The notes: a model not told the origin generated them from the sequence alone. A stretch of 64,000 bases of DNA from JBMNPT01 sp050943735 (GCA_050943735.1 JBMNPT010000001.1:226178-290177), one strand, 5' to 3'; counted from the stretch's first letter, positions 1 through 8,396 are shown. A program made the numbers and translations.

Positions 1-123
1 ACCTATGAAGTGACCATGAAAGACGCTGCTTTGGAAAAGAAGTTTATCGATCAATTGCGGCTGCGCAACGGCAATCTGGAGATTTCGTTGGGACACCAGG
101 ACAATGCCGCAGCCACTTTGTAA
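1..123 (+). CDS. C-terminal end of a DUF4956-like protein (5' truncated)
   Basis: Only the last 40 codons lie in the window, reading in frame 1 to a TAA at 121-123. The tail contains a KKFIDQLRLRNGNLEISL stretch. From memory this resembles the C-terminal end of DUF4956 membrane proteins, where a short LRxRNGNL motif is common. Such proteins are often encoded next to a VTC-type polyphosphate polymerase and to secreted carbohydrate-binding or CotH-like proteins, and the beta-helix lipoprotein 12 bases downstream fits that neighbourhood. The family call rests on a short tail and on context, so it is tentative. Confidence 0.45.
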   Translation, partial: TYEVTMKDAALEKKFIDQLRLRNGNLEISLGHQDNAAATL

Positions 124-135
124 AAAGGAGATGAA

Positions 136-1833
136 ATGATGAAAAAAAACAAACGCCAAATCACCGCAGTTTTGCTGTGCATCCTGTTGGTTCTCAGCGG
201 CTGTGGAACACAGAACTCCACAGAAGATTCTTCCAGTCTGAAAACTGTTTCCTCTGAGAATGTGACTGTTACTACGGTATCCGCCATCGACACTGCGGGT
301 GCGTTCAGCGATCGGGATCTGGCGGGGACTTTTGACGAGAGCGAAGCCATCCCTATCCAGCTGAATGGGGACAGTGCCACCTGTGACTCCAATTCAGTCA
401 CCATTGACGGCGGTACTGTTACCATCACAGATGAAGGAGTTTACCTACTCTCCGGCAATCTTACTAACGGGCAGATCATCATAAACGCCGGTGATACCGA
501 TAAGGTACAGCTGGTGCTGGCGGGCACAAATATCACCAGCAGTACCTCCGCTGCTCTTTATGCACTGGAGGCCGATAAGGTGTTTGTCACCCTGGCGGAG
601 GGTACGGAAAATACTCTGACCAATGGCGGAGAGTACATTGCCATAGATGACAACAACATTGACGCTGTAATCTTTGCCAAGACCGATTTGACGCTCAATG
701 GCTCCGGCAGTCTGACCATCCATGCCCAGGCGGGACATGGGGTTGTATCCAAGGATGATTTGGTCATTGCCGGCGGAAACTATACCATCAATGCCGCCAG
801 CCACGGTCTGTCCGGAAAAGATAGCATCGCCATTGCGGACGGTACCTTTGTCATTACCTCCGGCAAGGATGGTATTCACTCGGAGAACAGTGATGATACC
901 TCTTTGGGCTGGCTCTATATCAGCAATGGCAGTTTTGCCATCACCGCTCAGGGAGATGCCGTCAGTGCCCAGGGAGCTCTTCAGATCGACGGCGGAGCCT
1001 TTGAACTGTATACCGGAGAAGGCAGTGCCAGTGTGGAGATGACCAACAGCGATCAGTTTGGCCCCATGGGCGGCGGTCAGCGGGGAGGATGGACCGACCC
1101 GGCTGCCACCGATGCCCAGACGGAGGAGGACTCTGTCAGCCAGAAGGGCATCAAGGGTGAGAGTATCTATGCCATCAACGGCGGAACCTTTACCATCGAC
1201 AGCGCAGATGACTGTCTTCATGCTGGTGGAGCAATGGTCATTGCCGCTGGAGAGTTTGTTCTGAGCAGTGGGGATGATGCGGTCCACTGTGACGACGCTC
1301 TCACCATCCAGAGCGGAACTTTCACCATCCCTTACTGTTACGAAGGCATCGAAGGGCTTTCCATCATCATTGAGGAGGGGAGCTTTGACATCACCTCCAA
1401 CGACGATGGACTCAATGCTGCTGGCGGTGCGGATAGCTCCGGCTTGGGCGGCTTCGGCAACCAGCAGCAGGACGCCTTTGCCGCCAGTTCCGACAACTTT
1501 ATCATCATCAACGGGGGTACATTTACCATCGTGTCCGGCGGCGACAGTATTGATTCCAATGGGGATCTGACCATCAACGGCGGCACATTGGATCTCACCT
1601 GCAATGGCAACGGTGATACCGCCTTGGACTGTGACGGTGCTTACACCAATAATGGGGGAGATGTCACCACCAACGACGGCTCCGAAAGCAATCCCGGTCA
1701 GATGGGCGGTGGCATGGGAGGCCCGGCTGGCCGGGGTGATAGAGGCACCATGGGCAATCAGGATGACCCCAGTATGTATGGGCAAGATGATTTGGAAAAA
1801 TTCGGAGGAAAAGCGCCTGGCCCCAGAACATAG
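136..1833 (+). CDS. Secreted beta-helix lipoprotein, Cthe_2159-type carbohydrate-binding domain
   Basis: A 565-residue protein with a lipoprotein signal: a basic N-terminus, a hydrophobic stretch at about 9-20 and an LSGC lipobox with the modified Cys at residue 23. The body is a series of short repeats of the form GGTFxIxSxxD rich in Asp, Asn, Gly and Thr, as in right-handed parallel beta-helices that bind calcium. Known members of this family (PF14262, carbohydrate-binding domain-containing) bind cellulose or pectin-like polysaccharides on the cell surface. A low-complexity Gly/Gln insert lies near residues 310-345 and the C-terminus is Gly/Asp rich. An AAGGAG ribosome site precedes adjacent ATG codons at 136 and 139. 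It lies 12 bases after the DUF4956-like gene, so the two are probably cotranscribed. The ligand is not deducible. Confidence 0.75.
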   Translation: MMKKNKRQITAVLLCILLVLSGCGTQNSTEDSSSLKTVSSENVTVTTVSAIDTAGAFSDRDLAGTFDESEAIPIQLNGDSATCDSNSVTIDGGTVTITDEGVYLLSGNLTNGQIIINAGDTDKVQLVLAGTNITSSTSAALYALEADKVFVTLAEGTENTLTNGGEYIAIDDNNIDAVIFAKTDLTLNGSGSLTIHAQAGHGVVSKDDLVIAGGNYTINAASHGLSGKDSIAIADGTFVITSGKDGIHSENSDDTSLGWLYISNGSFAITAQGDAVSAQGALQIDGGAFELYTGEGSASVEMTNSDQFGPMGGGQRGGWTDPAATDAQTEEDSVSQKGIKGESIYAINGGTFTIDSADDCLHAGGAMVIAAGEFVLSSGDDAVHCDDALTIQSGTFTIPYCYEGIEGLSIIIEEGSFDITSNDDGLNAAGGADSSGLGGFGNQQQDAFAASSDNFIIINGGTFTIVSGGDSIDSNGDLTINGGTLDLTCNGNGDTALDCDGAYTNNGGDVTTNDGSESNPGQMGGGMGGPAGRGDRGTMGNQDDPSMYGQDDLEKFGGKAPGPRT

Positions 1834-2040
1834 TCCTGTAAAATTTCGTCTGATACAGTTTCCCAAAAACGCATGAAAGAAGATAAAGCGGGTTAATCTA
1901 CCCATCCGTCGGGGATCTTTTTTGTCATACGTTGCTGAATAAACGTTGGAAAGATGCCAGAGGGGGGTGTAAAATGTTTTTTTCTAATAGGCCGGTATTT
2001 ATAAAAGCAATTGGGTTCACCTGGCAGTTTCTATGTCAAT

Positions 2041-2280
2041 TTGGATTTGCAGAAGAAACTGTATATAACCGTTTTGCGACAAGACTACATACCATAGGCT
2101 GACGAGAAAGTGCTTTTGATATTTGTATTTCTGGAATTTGTACAATGGAATTGGAAGGGATGTGTCTAGCGAGAAACGCATAAAGTATTGGAACACCGCA
2201 TACATTGAAGTTGCCCATATACGGCGTTAAGCCCCATAGGTTCCGAGAACCTATGGGGCTTTTGGGTTTTCTACTTTTTT
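2041..2280 (+). ncRNA. Candidate small RNA between a promoter and a strong terminator
   Basis: TTGGAT at 2041-2046 and TATAAC at 2064-2069 are separated by exactly 17 bases, giving an expected start near 2076. The terminator is AGCCCCATAGGTTC (2230-2243) pairing with GAACCTATGGGGCT (2247-2260), followed by T-rich sequence. No plus-strand gene lies closer upstream than 1833, so this terminator has no obvious mRNA to serve. A CCATAGG copy at 2092-2098 could also pair with the terminator 3' arm. No known RNA family was recognised; the call is an inference from signals only. Confidence 0.3.
2230..2280 (+). terminator. Strong rho-independent terminator
   Basis: A 14-bp perfect stem (2230-2243 with 2247-2260) and a 3-base loop are followed by T-rich sequence on the plus strand. 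It lies convergent to the end of the DUF2148 gene but has no T run on the minus strand. Confidence 0.8.
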
Positions 2281-2322
2281 CGTTGGAGGATGGTTTGTGA
2301 CCAATCCGAGATATCGGCACTC

Positions 2323-2856
2323 TTATCCCCGGTCGAAGAAGGGAGATTTGCCGGTGGTGGACAGGGGAATGCCCAGAGCCATGGCGGTGTTTTCGGGGGT
2401 GAGGCCCATGGCCATGGCGGTCTTGCCGATGGAGAACATAATGCGGTTATCGATGTGCTGCCGGCTGGCCAGTGCCACCGCCGAGCCCAAGGCAATGCCC
2501 AGATCCAGAGGTTCACATACACAGATCCCGTCCGCTTCCGCACAGTGCTGGCAGTCCCCATATCCGCACCATCCGCAGGCGGCGCCCAGACCACGCTGGT
2601 ACTTGCCCGCGCTCACAAGCACTACGGCATGACATTGACGCACATTGTTTGCGTCCCGCTGGAAGAAGGCTTTGTCCAGTTTTATGGCCATTTCTTCCAT
2701 GGCCTGGGCCAGCCGCTCCAAATCTTCACCGGAAATGACCCAGGTGTTCAGATGATCCACACCACAGGCTTTGGGGGCGGTGCGGATGGCCGCACACAAA
2801 TCCTGGGCGATGCGCAATACGGCTTCCCGTTCACAATCTTTTCCATTTTGAATCAT
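2323..2856 (-). CDS. DUF2148 ferredoxin-domain protein
   Basis: A 177-residue soluble protein matching my recollection of the DUF2148 family, small anaerobe proteins annotated as containing a ferredoxin-like domain. Cysteines sit in a CGWCGYGDCQHC cluster in the middle and in a following CVC, suitable for iron-sulfur or metal binding. The C-terminal half has the hydrophobic helices and PLDLGIALGSAVALA motif typical of the family. The ATG at 2856 is chosen because an AAAGGAAG ribosome site lies about seven bases upstream; an upstream in-frame start would add ten residues without a site. It is a single-gene unit between the candidate RNA and uxaB. The biochemical role of the family is not established. 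Confidence 0.75.
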   Translation of the reverse strand: MIQNGKDCEREAVLRIAQDLCAAIRTAPKACGVDHLNTWVISGEDLERLAQAMEEMAIKLDKAFFQRDANNVRQCHAVVLVSAGKYQRGLGAACGWCGYGDCQHCAEADGICVCEPLDLGIALGSAVALASRQHIDNRIMFSIGKTAMAMGLTPENTAMALGIPLSTTGKSPFFDRG

Positions 2857-3006
2857 AGTTTCGCTTCCTTTCTCTGTGTGCCGCAAAAGGGCCTTTTTTT
2901 CATCATAGGCGCGCTGCTACGCCCTGTCAATCCCCCTCCCAGCACGCTGGTTGCAGGATTGTGGGAAATAGACAAAAATATGGGAAAAGTTTTTGCAAAG
3001 CCAGGC

Positions 3007-3034
3007 TTGACGTGGACAAAGAACGTGCTATAAT
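3007..3034 (+). promoter_or_regulatory. uxaBA promoter
   Basis: TTGACG (-35, 3007-3012) and TATAAT (-10, 3029-3034) are separated by 16 bases, a near-consensus sigma-A promoter upstream of uxaB. Confidence 0.85.
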
Positions 3035-3039
3035 AAAAA

Positions 3040-3053
3040 TGTAACCGCTTACA
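3040..3053 (+). promoter_or_regulatory. cre-like / LacI-family operator before uxaB
   Basis: TGTAACCGCTTACA fits the CcpA cre consensus TGWAANCGNTNWCA at every position. It lies just after the -10 box, overlapping or following the expected start site, where a bound repressor would block transcription. This suggests carbon catabolite repression of hexuronate use. A dedicated LacI-family uronate regulator recognising a similar palindrome is the main alternative. Confidence 0.7.
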
Positions 3054-3121
3054 AATGGCGGAAACACTGCATTTTTGAACTCACAATTGTATTTTTACAA
3101 CATGTTATGGAGGAATGTATC

Positions 3122-4594
3122 ATGGTAAACGTAAAGGACACTGTGGAAAAGGTCTATGGCAATTACCCGGAGAAGATCCTGCAATTTGGTGAAGGCAACT
3201 TCCTGCGTGCTTTTGCCGACTGGATGATCAACAAAGCCAATGCCCAGGGCCTGTACAAGGGCAGCATCGTGCTGTGCCAGCCCATCGCGCCCGGTCTGGC
3301 CAAGATGATCAACGATCAGAATGGCGTTTACACTGTGGCAATGCGCGGCGCCGAAAATGGTCAGCCGGTGGAACGCATTGAAAAGATCACCTCGGTTTCC
3401 CGCTGCATCAATCCCTACGAGGACTACGAAGCGCTGATGGAAATCGCCCGCAGCGAAGATCTGGAAGTGATCATTTCCAACACCACTGAGGCTGGTATTT
3501 CCTATCATGCCGGCGACAAGCTCACCGACAAGCCTCCCGTATCCTATCCTGCCAAGCTGACTGCTTTCCTGTACGAGCGTTTCAAACACTTCGGCGGCGC
3601 CATGGATAAGGGCGTGCTGATTCTGCCTGTGGAGCTGATCGACGACAACGGCGGCAACCTCAAGCGCATTGTGAAGCAGTACATCGCCGAGTGGGAACTG
3701 GGCGACGAATTCCTGCACTGGTTTGAGGAAGCGGTACATGTGACCTCCACTCTGGTGGACCGCATCGTGACCGGTTATCCCCGGAACAACATTGAGTATT
3801 TTGAAAACAAGCTGGGCTACCAGGACAATATCATTGTCACCTGCGAGCTGTTCAACTTGTGGGTAATCGAAGGCAAGAAGGAATGGGCCGACATTCTGCC
3901 CATCCACAAGACCGATGCCCATGTGATCTGGACCGATGATGTGACCCCCTACAAGAAGAGAAAGGTTCGCATTCTCAATGGCGCTCACACCTCCACCGTT
4001 CTGGCTGCTTATCTGGCTGGCCACAACATTGTGCGGGAGTACATGAACGACGAAGTATTTGCCAAGTACACCCAGGAACTGCTCTATGACGAAGTGATTC
4101 CCACTCTGGATCTGCCCAAGGCCGATCTGGAAGAGTTTGCGGGTGCTGTGGCCGACCGTTTCAACAATCCCTATGTGGATCACCGTCTGCTGGATATCTC
4201 CCTCAATTCTTGCTCCAAGTTCTGTGCCCGCTGCCTGCCCTCTCTGCTGGGTTATGTGGATGTGAAGGGCCAGCTGCCCAAGCTGCTCACCTTCTCTCTG
4301 GCAGCATTCATCGCCTTCTACAACATCAAGAAGCTGGAAGACGGCAGCTACGAAGGCGTGCGGCCCGATGGCACTCACTATCCGGTGAAGGACGATGCCG
4401 ATGTGCTGGAGTTCTTTGCCTCTGAGTGGGCCACCGGCGATGTGGCTAAGATCGCTCACGACACCCTGGCCAATACCGCATTCTGGGGCGGTAAGGATCT
4501 GACCCAGGTGCCCGGTCTGGAAGCGGCTACTGTGGCCAATCTCAAGTCCATTCAGGACAAGGGCGTATCTGCCACCATCAAGGAACTGCTGTAA
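3122..4594 (+). CDS. uxaB: Tagaturonate reductase (altronate oxidoreductase)
   Basis: This 490-residue enzyme belongs to the mannitol dehydrogenase family and reduces D-tagaturonate to D-altronate with NADH, the second step of galacturonate breakdown. The N-terminal Rossmann part includes FGEGNFLRAF near residue 22. The conserved catalytic region KVRILNGAHTS, with the active-site Lys and the NGxH motif, is near residue 285. The ATG at 3122 is used because the GGAGG ribosome site lies just upstream; an earlier in-frame ATG at 3107 would overlap that site. It is followed 21 bases later by uxaA, the next pathway enzyme, so both form an operon under the promoter and cre-like site at 3007-3053. 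No uxaC, kdgK or transporter is adjacent. Confidence 0.9.
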   Translation: MVNVKDTVEKVYGNYPEKILQFGEGNFLRAFADWMINKANAQGLYKGSIVLCQPIAPGLAKMINDQNGVYTVAMRGAENGQPVERIEKITSVSRCINPYEDYEALMEIARSEDLEVIISNTTEAGISYHAGDKLTDKPPVSYPAKLTAFLYERFKHFGGAMDKGVLILPVELIDDNGGNLKRIVKQYIAEWELGDEFLHWFEEAVHVTSTLVDRIVTGYPRNNIEYFENKLGYQDNIIVTCELFNLWVIEGKKEWADILPIHKTDAHVIWTDDVTPYKKRKVRILNGAHTSTVLAAYLAGHNIVREYMNDEVFAKYTQELLYDEVIPTLDLPKADLEEFAGAVADRFNNPYVDHRLLDISLNSCSKFCARCLPSLLGYVDVKGQLPKLLTFSLAAFIAFYNIKKLEDGSYEGVRPDGTHYPVKDDADVLEFFASEWATGDVAKIAHDTLANTAFWGGKDLTQVPGLEAATVANLKSIQDKGVSATIKELL

Positions 4595-4615
4595 GGCATT
4601 GACAGGAGGAAAAGG

Positions 4616-6127
4616 ATGAACGAACAACAGCTGACCAAAAAAGAACTCATCAAGGTATCCCCGCTGGATACGGTGGCAGTGGCGCTGGGCGATCTGTGCA
4701 GCGGCGAAAGCTACACTGTGGACGGCGTTACTGTAACCTTGAAGAATGACATTCCCTTTGGCCACAAGGTGGCGCTGCAGGACATCGCCGAGGGAGAGAA
4801 TATCATCAAGTATGGCCATCCCATCGGCCATGCCCGGTGTGCCATCACCAAGGGCGAGCATGTGCACGCCCACAACCTCAAGACCAATCTGGATGGCATT
4901 CTGGAGTATACTTACCATAAGAACGAAGCCGCACTCAAGGGCTTTGACGAACATATCGAGGCCACCTTTGAGGGCTATGTGCGGCCCGACGGCCGGGTGG
5001 GCACCCGGAACGAAGTGTGGATCATCCCCACTGTGGGCTGTGTGAACGTCACTGCGGAGCGTCTGTGCAATGAGGCCCGCAAGCGGTTTGGCGACCGGGT
5101 GGAAGCCATCAACTGCTATACCCACAACGTGGGCTGCAGCCAGCTGGGACGGGACCAGGAGAACACCATGCGGCTGCTCTCCGGCCTGATCCATCACCCC
5201 AATGCCGGTGCGGTGCTGGTGGTGAGCCTGGGCTGCGAAAACAACAATCTGGAAGTGTTCGCGCCCTATCTGGGCGAAGTGGACCCCAACCGGGTGAAGT
5301 TCATGGTCACCCAGGATGTGGAGGACGAATACGAGACCGGCATTCAGCTGCTGGATGAACTGACCCAGTATGCTAGCCAGTTTAAGCGGGAGACCGTTTC
5401 CGCCAAGCATCTGGTGGTGGGCTTTAAGTGCGGCGCCAGCGATGCGTTCTCCGGCATCACCGCCAACCCGCTGGTGGGCCGGCTCAACGACCGCATTGTC
5501 AAGTGCGGCGGCAGCACCATCCTCACCGAAGTGCCTGAGATGTTCGGCGCTGAGACCCTGTTGATGGAACGGGCTGTGGACAAGAGCACCTTCGATGATG
5601 TGGTGAAGCTCATCAACGACTACAAGGAATACTTCATCCGGTACAATCAGACCATTTATGAAAACCCCTCTCCCGGCAATAAGAAGGGCGGCATCTCCTC
5701 TTTGGAGGAGAAGTCTCTGGGATGCACCCAGAAGGGTGGTCACGCGCCTGTGGTGGCCTGTCTGGACTATGGCCAGCAGGTGGTGAAAAATGGTCTGAAC
5801 CTGCTCACCGGTTCGGGCAATGACGCGGTTTCCTGCACCAATCTGGTGTGCAGCGGCGCCACCATCGTATGTTTCACCACTGGCCGGGGCAATCCCTATG
5901 GTACCCCTGTTCCCACTGTGAAGGTGGCTTCCAATACCCGTCTGGCTACCCGCAAGCCCAACTGGATCGACTTCAACGCCGGCCAGATTTTGGATGGCAA
6001 CTCCTTTGAACAGGCTACTGATAACTTCTTCAACTACATTCTGGAAGTGGCCAGCGGCAAAAAGACCAACAACGAGATCAACGGCTATCAGGAAATCTCC
6101 ATTTTCCGCGACGGCGTGATCCTGTAA
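4616..6127 (+). CDS. uxaA: Altronate dehydratase
   Basis: This 503-residue UxaA-family hydrolyase dehydrates D-altronate to 2-keto-3-deoxygluconate, directly downstream of the UxaB reaction. The N-terminal SAF-type domain (about residues 10-95) ends with the VHAHNLKTN signature. The large catalytic domain has the RPDGRVGTRN motif near residue 123 and Cys/His residues such as NCYTHNVGCSQLG that may bind the catalytic iron. Length is typical of the full-length enzyme, in which both domains are fused. An AGGAGG ribosome site precedes the ATG. It is the last gene of the uxaBA operon and is followed by a bidirectional terminator. Assignment to altronate rather than galactarate dehydratase rests on the neighbouring uxaB. 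Confidence 0.9.
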   Translation: MNEQQLTKKELIKVSPLDTVAVALGDLCSGESYTVDGVTVTLKNDIPFGHKVALQDIAEGENIIKYGHPIGHARCAITKGEHVHAHNLKTNLDGILEYTYHKNEAALKGFDEHIEATFEGYVRPDGRVGTRNEVWIIPTVGCVNVTAERLCNEARKRFGDRVEAINCYTHNVGCSQLGRDQENTMRLLSGLIHHPNAGAVLVVSLGCENNNLEVFAPYLGEVDPNRVKFMVTQDVEDEYETGIQLLDELTQYASQFKRETVSAKHLVVGFKCGASDAFSGITANPLVGRLNDRIVKCGGSTILTEVPEMFGAETLLMERAVDKSTFDDVVKLINDYKEYFIRYNQTIYENPSPGNKKGGISSLEEKSLGCTQKGGHAPVVACLDYGQQVVKNGLNLLTGSGNDAVSCTNLVCSGATIVCFTTGRGNPYGTPVPTVKVASNTRLATRKPNWIDFNAGQILDGNSFEQATDNFFNYILEVASGKKTNNEINGYQEISIFRDGVIL

Positions 6128-6140
6128 CAAGCAAACAAAA

Positions 6141-6171
6141 ACCCCGAAGGCAATCGCCTTCGGGGTTTTTG
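6141..6171. terminator. Bidirectional terminator between uxaA and the radical SAM gene
   Basis: ACCCCGAAGGC (6141-6151) pairs with GCCTTCGGGGT (6156-6166), with A-rich sequence on the left and a T run on the right, so it can stop the convergent transcripts of uxaA and the radical SAM gene. Confidence 0.9.
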
Positions 6172-6185
6172 TCTGTGAAGGAAAA

Positions 6186-7139
6186 TCAGCGCAGCAGAGA
6201 GGCTGGACTTTCGGCTCTCTGGTATTTGCCCTGCCAGCTGTCCCGCCGGACCAGTTCCTTGTCGATTTCATTCATCACCACAAATTTGCGCAGACTCCAC
6301 AGGGGAGCCACCAGTTCTTCTTTCAATCCGTCGCCGGTCACTCGCTGGAGAATGCACTGAGGCGGCAGCACCTCCAGTTGGTCGCACACCGTTTCGGCGT
6401 ATTCCATCAGGGTGAGGGGCTGCACTTCCCCCCGCAGATATTCCGCTTCCATGGCGGTCCCCCGCAGGATGTGCAGCAGGTGAATTTTCAGGGAGTGGGG
6501 TTCCAGCTCCGCCAACCGCCGTACCGTTTCCACCATACGGGACCGGTTTTCCCCCGGAAGTCCATTGATGATGTGCACACATACCGGGATGTTTCGCCGC
6601 CGCAGAGCCTCATACCCTTCCAGAAATTCCTGCCAGGTATGTCCCCGGTGGATGCGCTGGGCGGTGTCATCAAAGGCCGATTGCAGTCCCAGTTCCACCG
6701 TCAGATAGGTGCGTTCTCCCAATTGCTGCAGATAGTCCAATACATCAGAGGGCAGGGCGTCCGGCCGGGTGGCGATGGCCAGTCCCACCACGCCCGGTTG
6801 ATCCAGTACCGTTTCGTATTTGGCCCGCAGTTCTTCCACCGGGGCATAGGTGTTGGTATTGGCCTGAAAATAGGGAATGTACAGCGCCTGCGGCCATTTT
6901 TGATGCAATGCCGCTTTGTGGGTTTCAAATTGCCGCAGCAGGCTGTCCGGGGTCTGCCGGGCAAAGGTATAGCGGCAGTAGGTGCAGCCGCCCCGGCCCC
7001 GGGTACCGTCTATATTGGGGCAGGAAAAGCCACCGTCCAGCGGAACTTTGAACACTTTGCCGCCGAATTTGTGTTTCAGGTGGTAATCCCAGGTGTGATA
7101 TCGTTTGTTGGTGTCGCTGTAGGGAAAGGGATTGTTCAT
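6186..7139 (-). CDS. TIGR01212 family radical SAM protein (YhcC-like)
   Basis: A 317-residue radical SAM enzyme of the YhcC/TIGR01212 family, which is distantly related to Elp3 and has no settled substrate. The cluster-binding motif has the family's unusual spacing: a Cys in FSCPN is followed eleven residues later by CTYC, rather than a plain CX3CX2C. Downstream are the VGLAIATRPD and ELGLQSAFD segments of the radical SAM barrel and ICVHIINGLPGE-like sequence typical of this family. The ATG at 7139 is chosen because the protein then begins with the family-typical YxDxNKRYHTWDYHLK start; a GTGAGG ribosome site precedes it. It is a single-gene unit divergent from the membrane-protein operon at 7256. 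Confidence 0.88.
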   Translation of the reverse strand: MNNPFPYSDTNKRYHTWDYHLKHKFGGKVFKVPLDGGFSCPNIDGTRGRGGCTYCRYTFARQTPDSLLRQFETHKAALHQKWPQALYIPYFQANTNTYAPVEELRAKYETVLDQPGVVGLAIATRPDALPSDVLDYLQQLGERTYLTVELGLQSAFDDTAQRIHRGHTWQEFLEGYEALRRRNIPVCVHIINGLPGENRSRMVETVRRLAELEPHSLKIHLLHILRGTAMEAEYLRGEVQPLTLMEYAETVCDQLEVLPPQCILQRVTGDGLKEELVAPLWSLRKFVVMNEIDKELVRRDSWQGKYQRAESPASLLR

Positions 7140-7171
7140 GGAATAAGCCTCACTTTTGTCTGTTATCCTAT

Positions 7172-7200
7172 AGAGTAGCACAAACCGCCCGCCGGTGCAA
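7172..7200 (-). promoter_or_regulatory. Probable promoter of the radical SAM gene
   Basis: On the minus strand, TTGCAC (7200-7195) and TACTCT (7177-7172) are separated by 17 bases. The -35 is good and the -10 is poor. Confidence 0.5.
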
Positions 7201-7204
7201 GCAG

Positions 7205-7233
7205 TTGCGCCGGACAGTCCGGCGGTGTACAAT
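7205..7233 (+). promoter_or_regulatory. Probable promoter of the membrane-protein operon
   Basis: TTGCGC (7205-7210) and TACAAT (7228-7233) with a 17-base spacer lie back to back with the divergent promoter at 7172-7200. Confidence 0.55.
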
Positions 7234-7255
7234 GAAATCAGAAGGAGGGATGCCC

Positions 7256-7918
7256 ATGGATACAAGAGAACGAAACGCGGTTTGGCTGGGGCGAATGGCC
7301 ATGGCGTTGATGCTGGTGGTGGGATTGGTCACCCTGCCTGGCCGTCTGTGGCGGGGAGAGATCTATCTGGCGGTGCTGTCGGCAGGGTCCTGTGCCGCGG
7401 TGGCGCTGCCCTGGGTGATTCGCCGGGTGCTGCAAAGACGTTCCAGCGCCCAGTTGGAGGCGGCGCTGTGCTGGTTTGTGCTGCTGTCCTTCTCAGGCGG
7501 CATGGCACTGCAGGCCTATCATTGGCTGCCGCTGTATGATAAATTCACCCATGGGCTGTCCGGTGTGATTTTTGCGCTGGTGGGATTGGTACTGTATTAT
7601 ATGGCGCGGCCCGGTCAGAAGCGGCAAGGGGAAGATTGGCTCCAGGCGGCGTTGTTTTCCTTCTGTTTTGCCATGACCACCGCCGGCGTATGGGAGCTGT
7701 ATGAGTATTTTCTTTCCTTTGTGATGGATACCGACCCCCAGAATGTGCTCACCACCGGGGTGGGGGATACCATGCAGGATATGCTGGCCTGTCTGATAGG
7801 AGCGGTGGTGTTGCAGCCGGGAATCCGGCGCTGGTATCGCACCGGAAATGGCGGGCTGCTGCTGGGGGCCATGGAGCATTTGCTGAAGGAGGAGAGGGAA
7901 GATGACGCCCATTCCTGA
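7256..7918 (+). CDS. Multi-pass membrane protein, DUF2238/YjdF-like
   Basis: A 220-residue integral membrane protein with about six hydrophobic segments. It contains DKFTHGLSG in the middle and a VWELYEYFLS segment followed by GDTMQDMLACLIGA. Asp, His and Glu residues in membrane segments with this arrangement are typical of the DUF2238/YjdF group of uncharacterised membrane proteins. The ATG at 7256 gives the best seven-base spacing from AAGGAGG; the ATG at 7250 would be one base from the site. It overlaps the next gene by 17 bases, so the two are translationally coupled. Function is unknown. Confidence 0.6.
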   Translation: MDTRERNAVWLGRMAMALMLVVGLVTLPGRLWRGEIYLAVLSAGSCAAVALPWVIRRVLQRRSSAQLEAALCWFVLLSFSGGMALQAYHWLPLYDKFTHGLSGVIFALVGLVLYYMARPGQKRQGEDWLQAALFSFCFAMTTAGVWELYEYFLSFVMDTDPQNVLTTGVGDTMQDMLACLIGAVVLQPGIRRWYRTGNGGLLLGAMEHLLKEEREDDAHS

Positions 7919-8378
7919 GCTGTCCCCGAAAAAATGGCATTGGGTGGCGGACGGACTGTGCTGTGTGGTGATGGCGGGCACGTTGCTCTGGCTGTGGCGG
8001 CAGTGGCCCTATCTGCCGGAGCAGCTGCCGTCTCACTACAATCTGGCAGGGCAGGTGGACCGGATGGCGGACAAGTGGACCATCTGGATCTGTCCTCTGT
8101 TGGGAGTGGCGTTTTTTGTGCTGTTTGGCTTTCTGGAGAGAAAACCTAAGTGGTGGAACACTGGGGTGCGGGTGACGGAAGAAAATGCCTCTCGGGTGTA
8201 CGGGGCGGTGCTGGATCTGCTGGTGCTGGAGAAGGTGGGCTGCTGTCTGCTGCTGGAGGGGCTGAGCTGGTACTCCGCCCAGGGGGGAAATCTGCCCGGC
8301 TGGGGGATGGCGGCCATTTTGGCACTGACCCTGGGACCGCTGGTCGTGGGTGTGATTCGTCTGTGGCGGGCGCGCTGA
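7902..8378 (+). CDS. DUF1648 domain membrane protein
   Basis: A 158-residue membrane protein. After the first membrane helix (about residues 16-32) comes LPEQLPSHYNLAGQVDRMADK, the hallmark of DUF1648, in which the motif lies just outside the first helix. Two or three further hydrophobic segments follow. DUF1648 proteins are related to SdpI-type immunity or signalling membrane proteins, but this one lacks the rest of SdpI. It starts within the preceding membrane-protein gene and is followed 18 bases later by another small membrane protein. Its function is unknown; the domain call is firm. Confidence 0.75.
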   Translation: MTPIPELSPKKWHWVADGLCCVVMAGTLLWLWRQWPYLPEQLPSHYNLAGQVDRMADKWTIWICPLLGVAFFVLFGFLERKPKWWNTGVRVTEENASRVYGAVLDLLVLEKVGCCLLLEGLSWYSAQGGNLPGWGMAAILALTLGPLVVGVIRLWRAR

Positions 8379-8396
8379 AGGAAAGGAGAGAGCCTC

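Larger units (their letters stand above)
1834..2322. other. Long AT-richer intergenic region
   Basis: No convincing coding sequence is present; the short open frames cross the terminator hairpin at 2230-2260 and lack ribosome sites. A weak hairpin with a T run at 1902-1922 may end the lipoprotein transcript. Downstream lie a sigma-A-like promoter (2041-2069) and a strong rho-independent terminator (2230-2280), both on the plus strand, which together could delimit a roughly 200-nt untranslated RNA. Base composition is visibly more AT rich than the flanking genes. Confidence 0.5.

Noticed and set aside
445..1905. A 486-codon minus-strand frame across the beta-helix gene
   Set aside because: The repeats of the plus-strand gene keep the antisense frame open; no signal or domain is present.
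2017..2320. Short minus-strand frames between the terminator and the lipoprotein gene
   Set aside because: They run through the terminator stem, lack ribosome sites, and match nothing I know; a decayed gene is possible but not supported.
3095..6271. A 1058-codon open frame antisense to uxaB and uxaA
   Set aside because: It mirrors two well-supported genes, has no ribosome site or recognisable domain, and is explained by GC-rich codon use.
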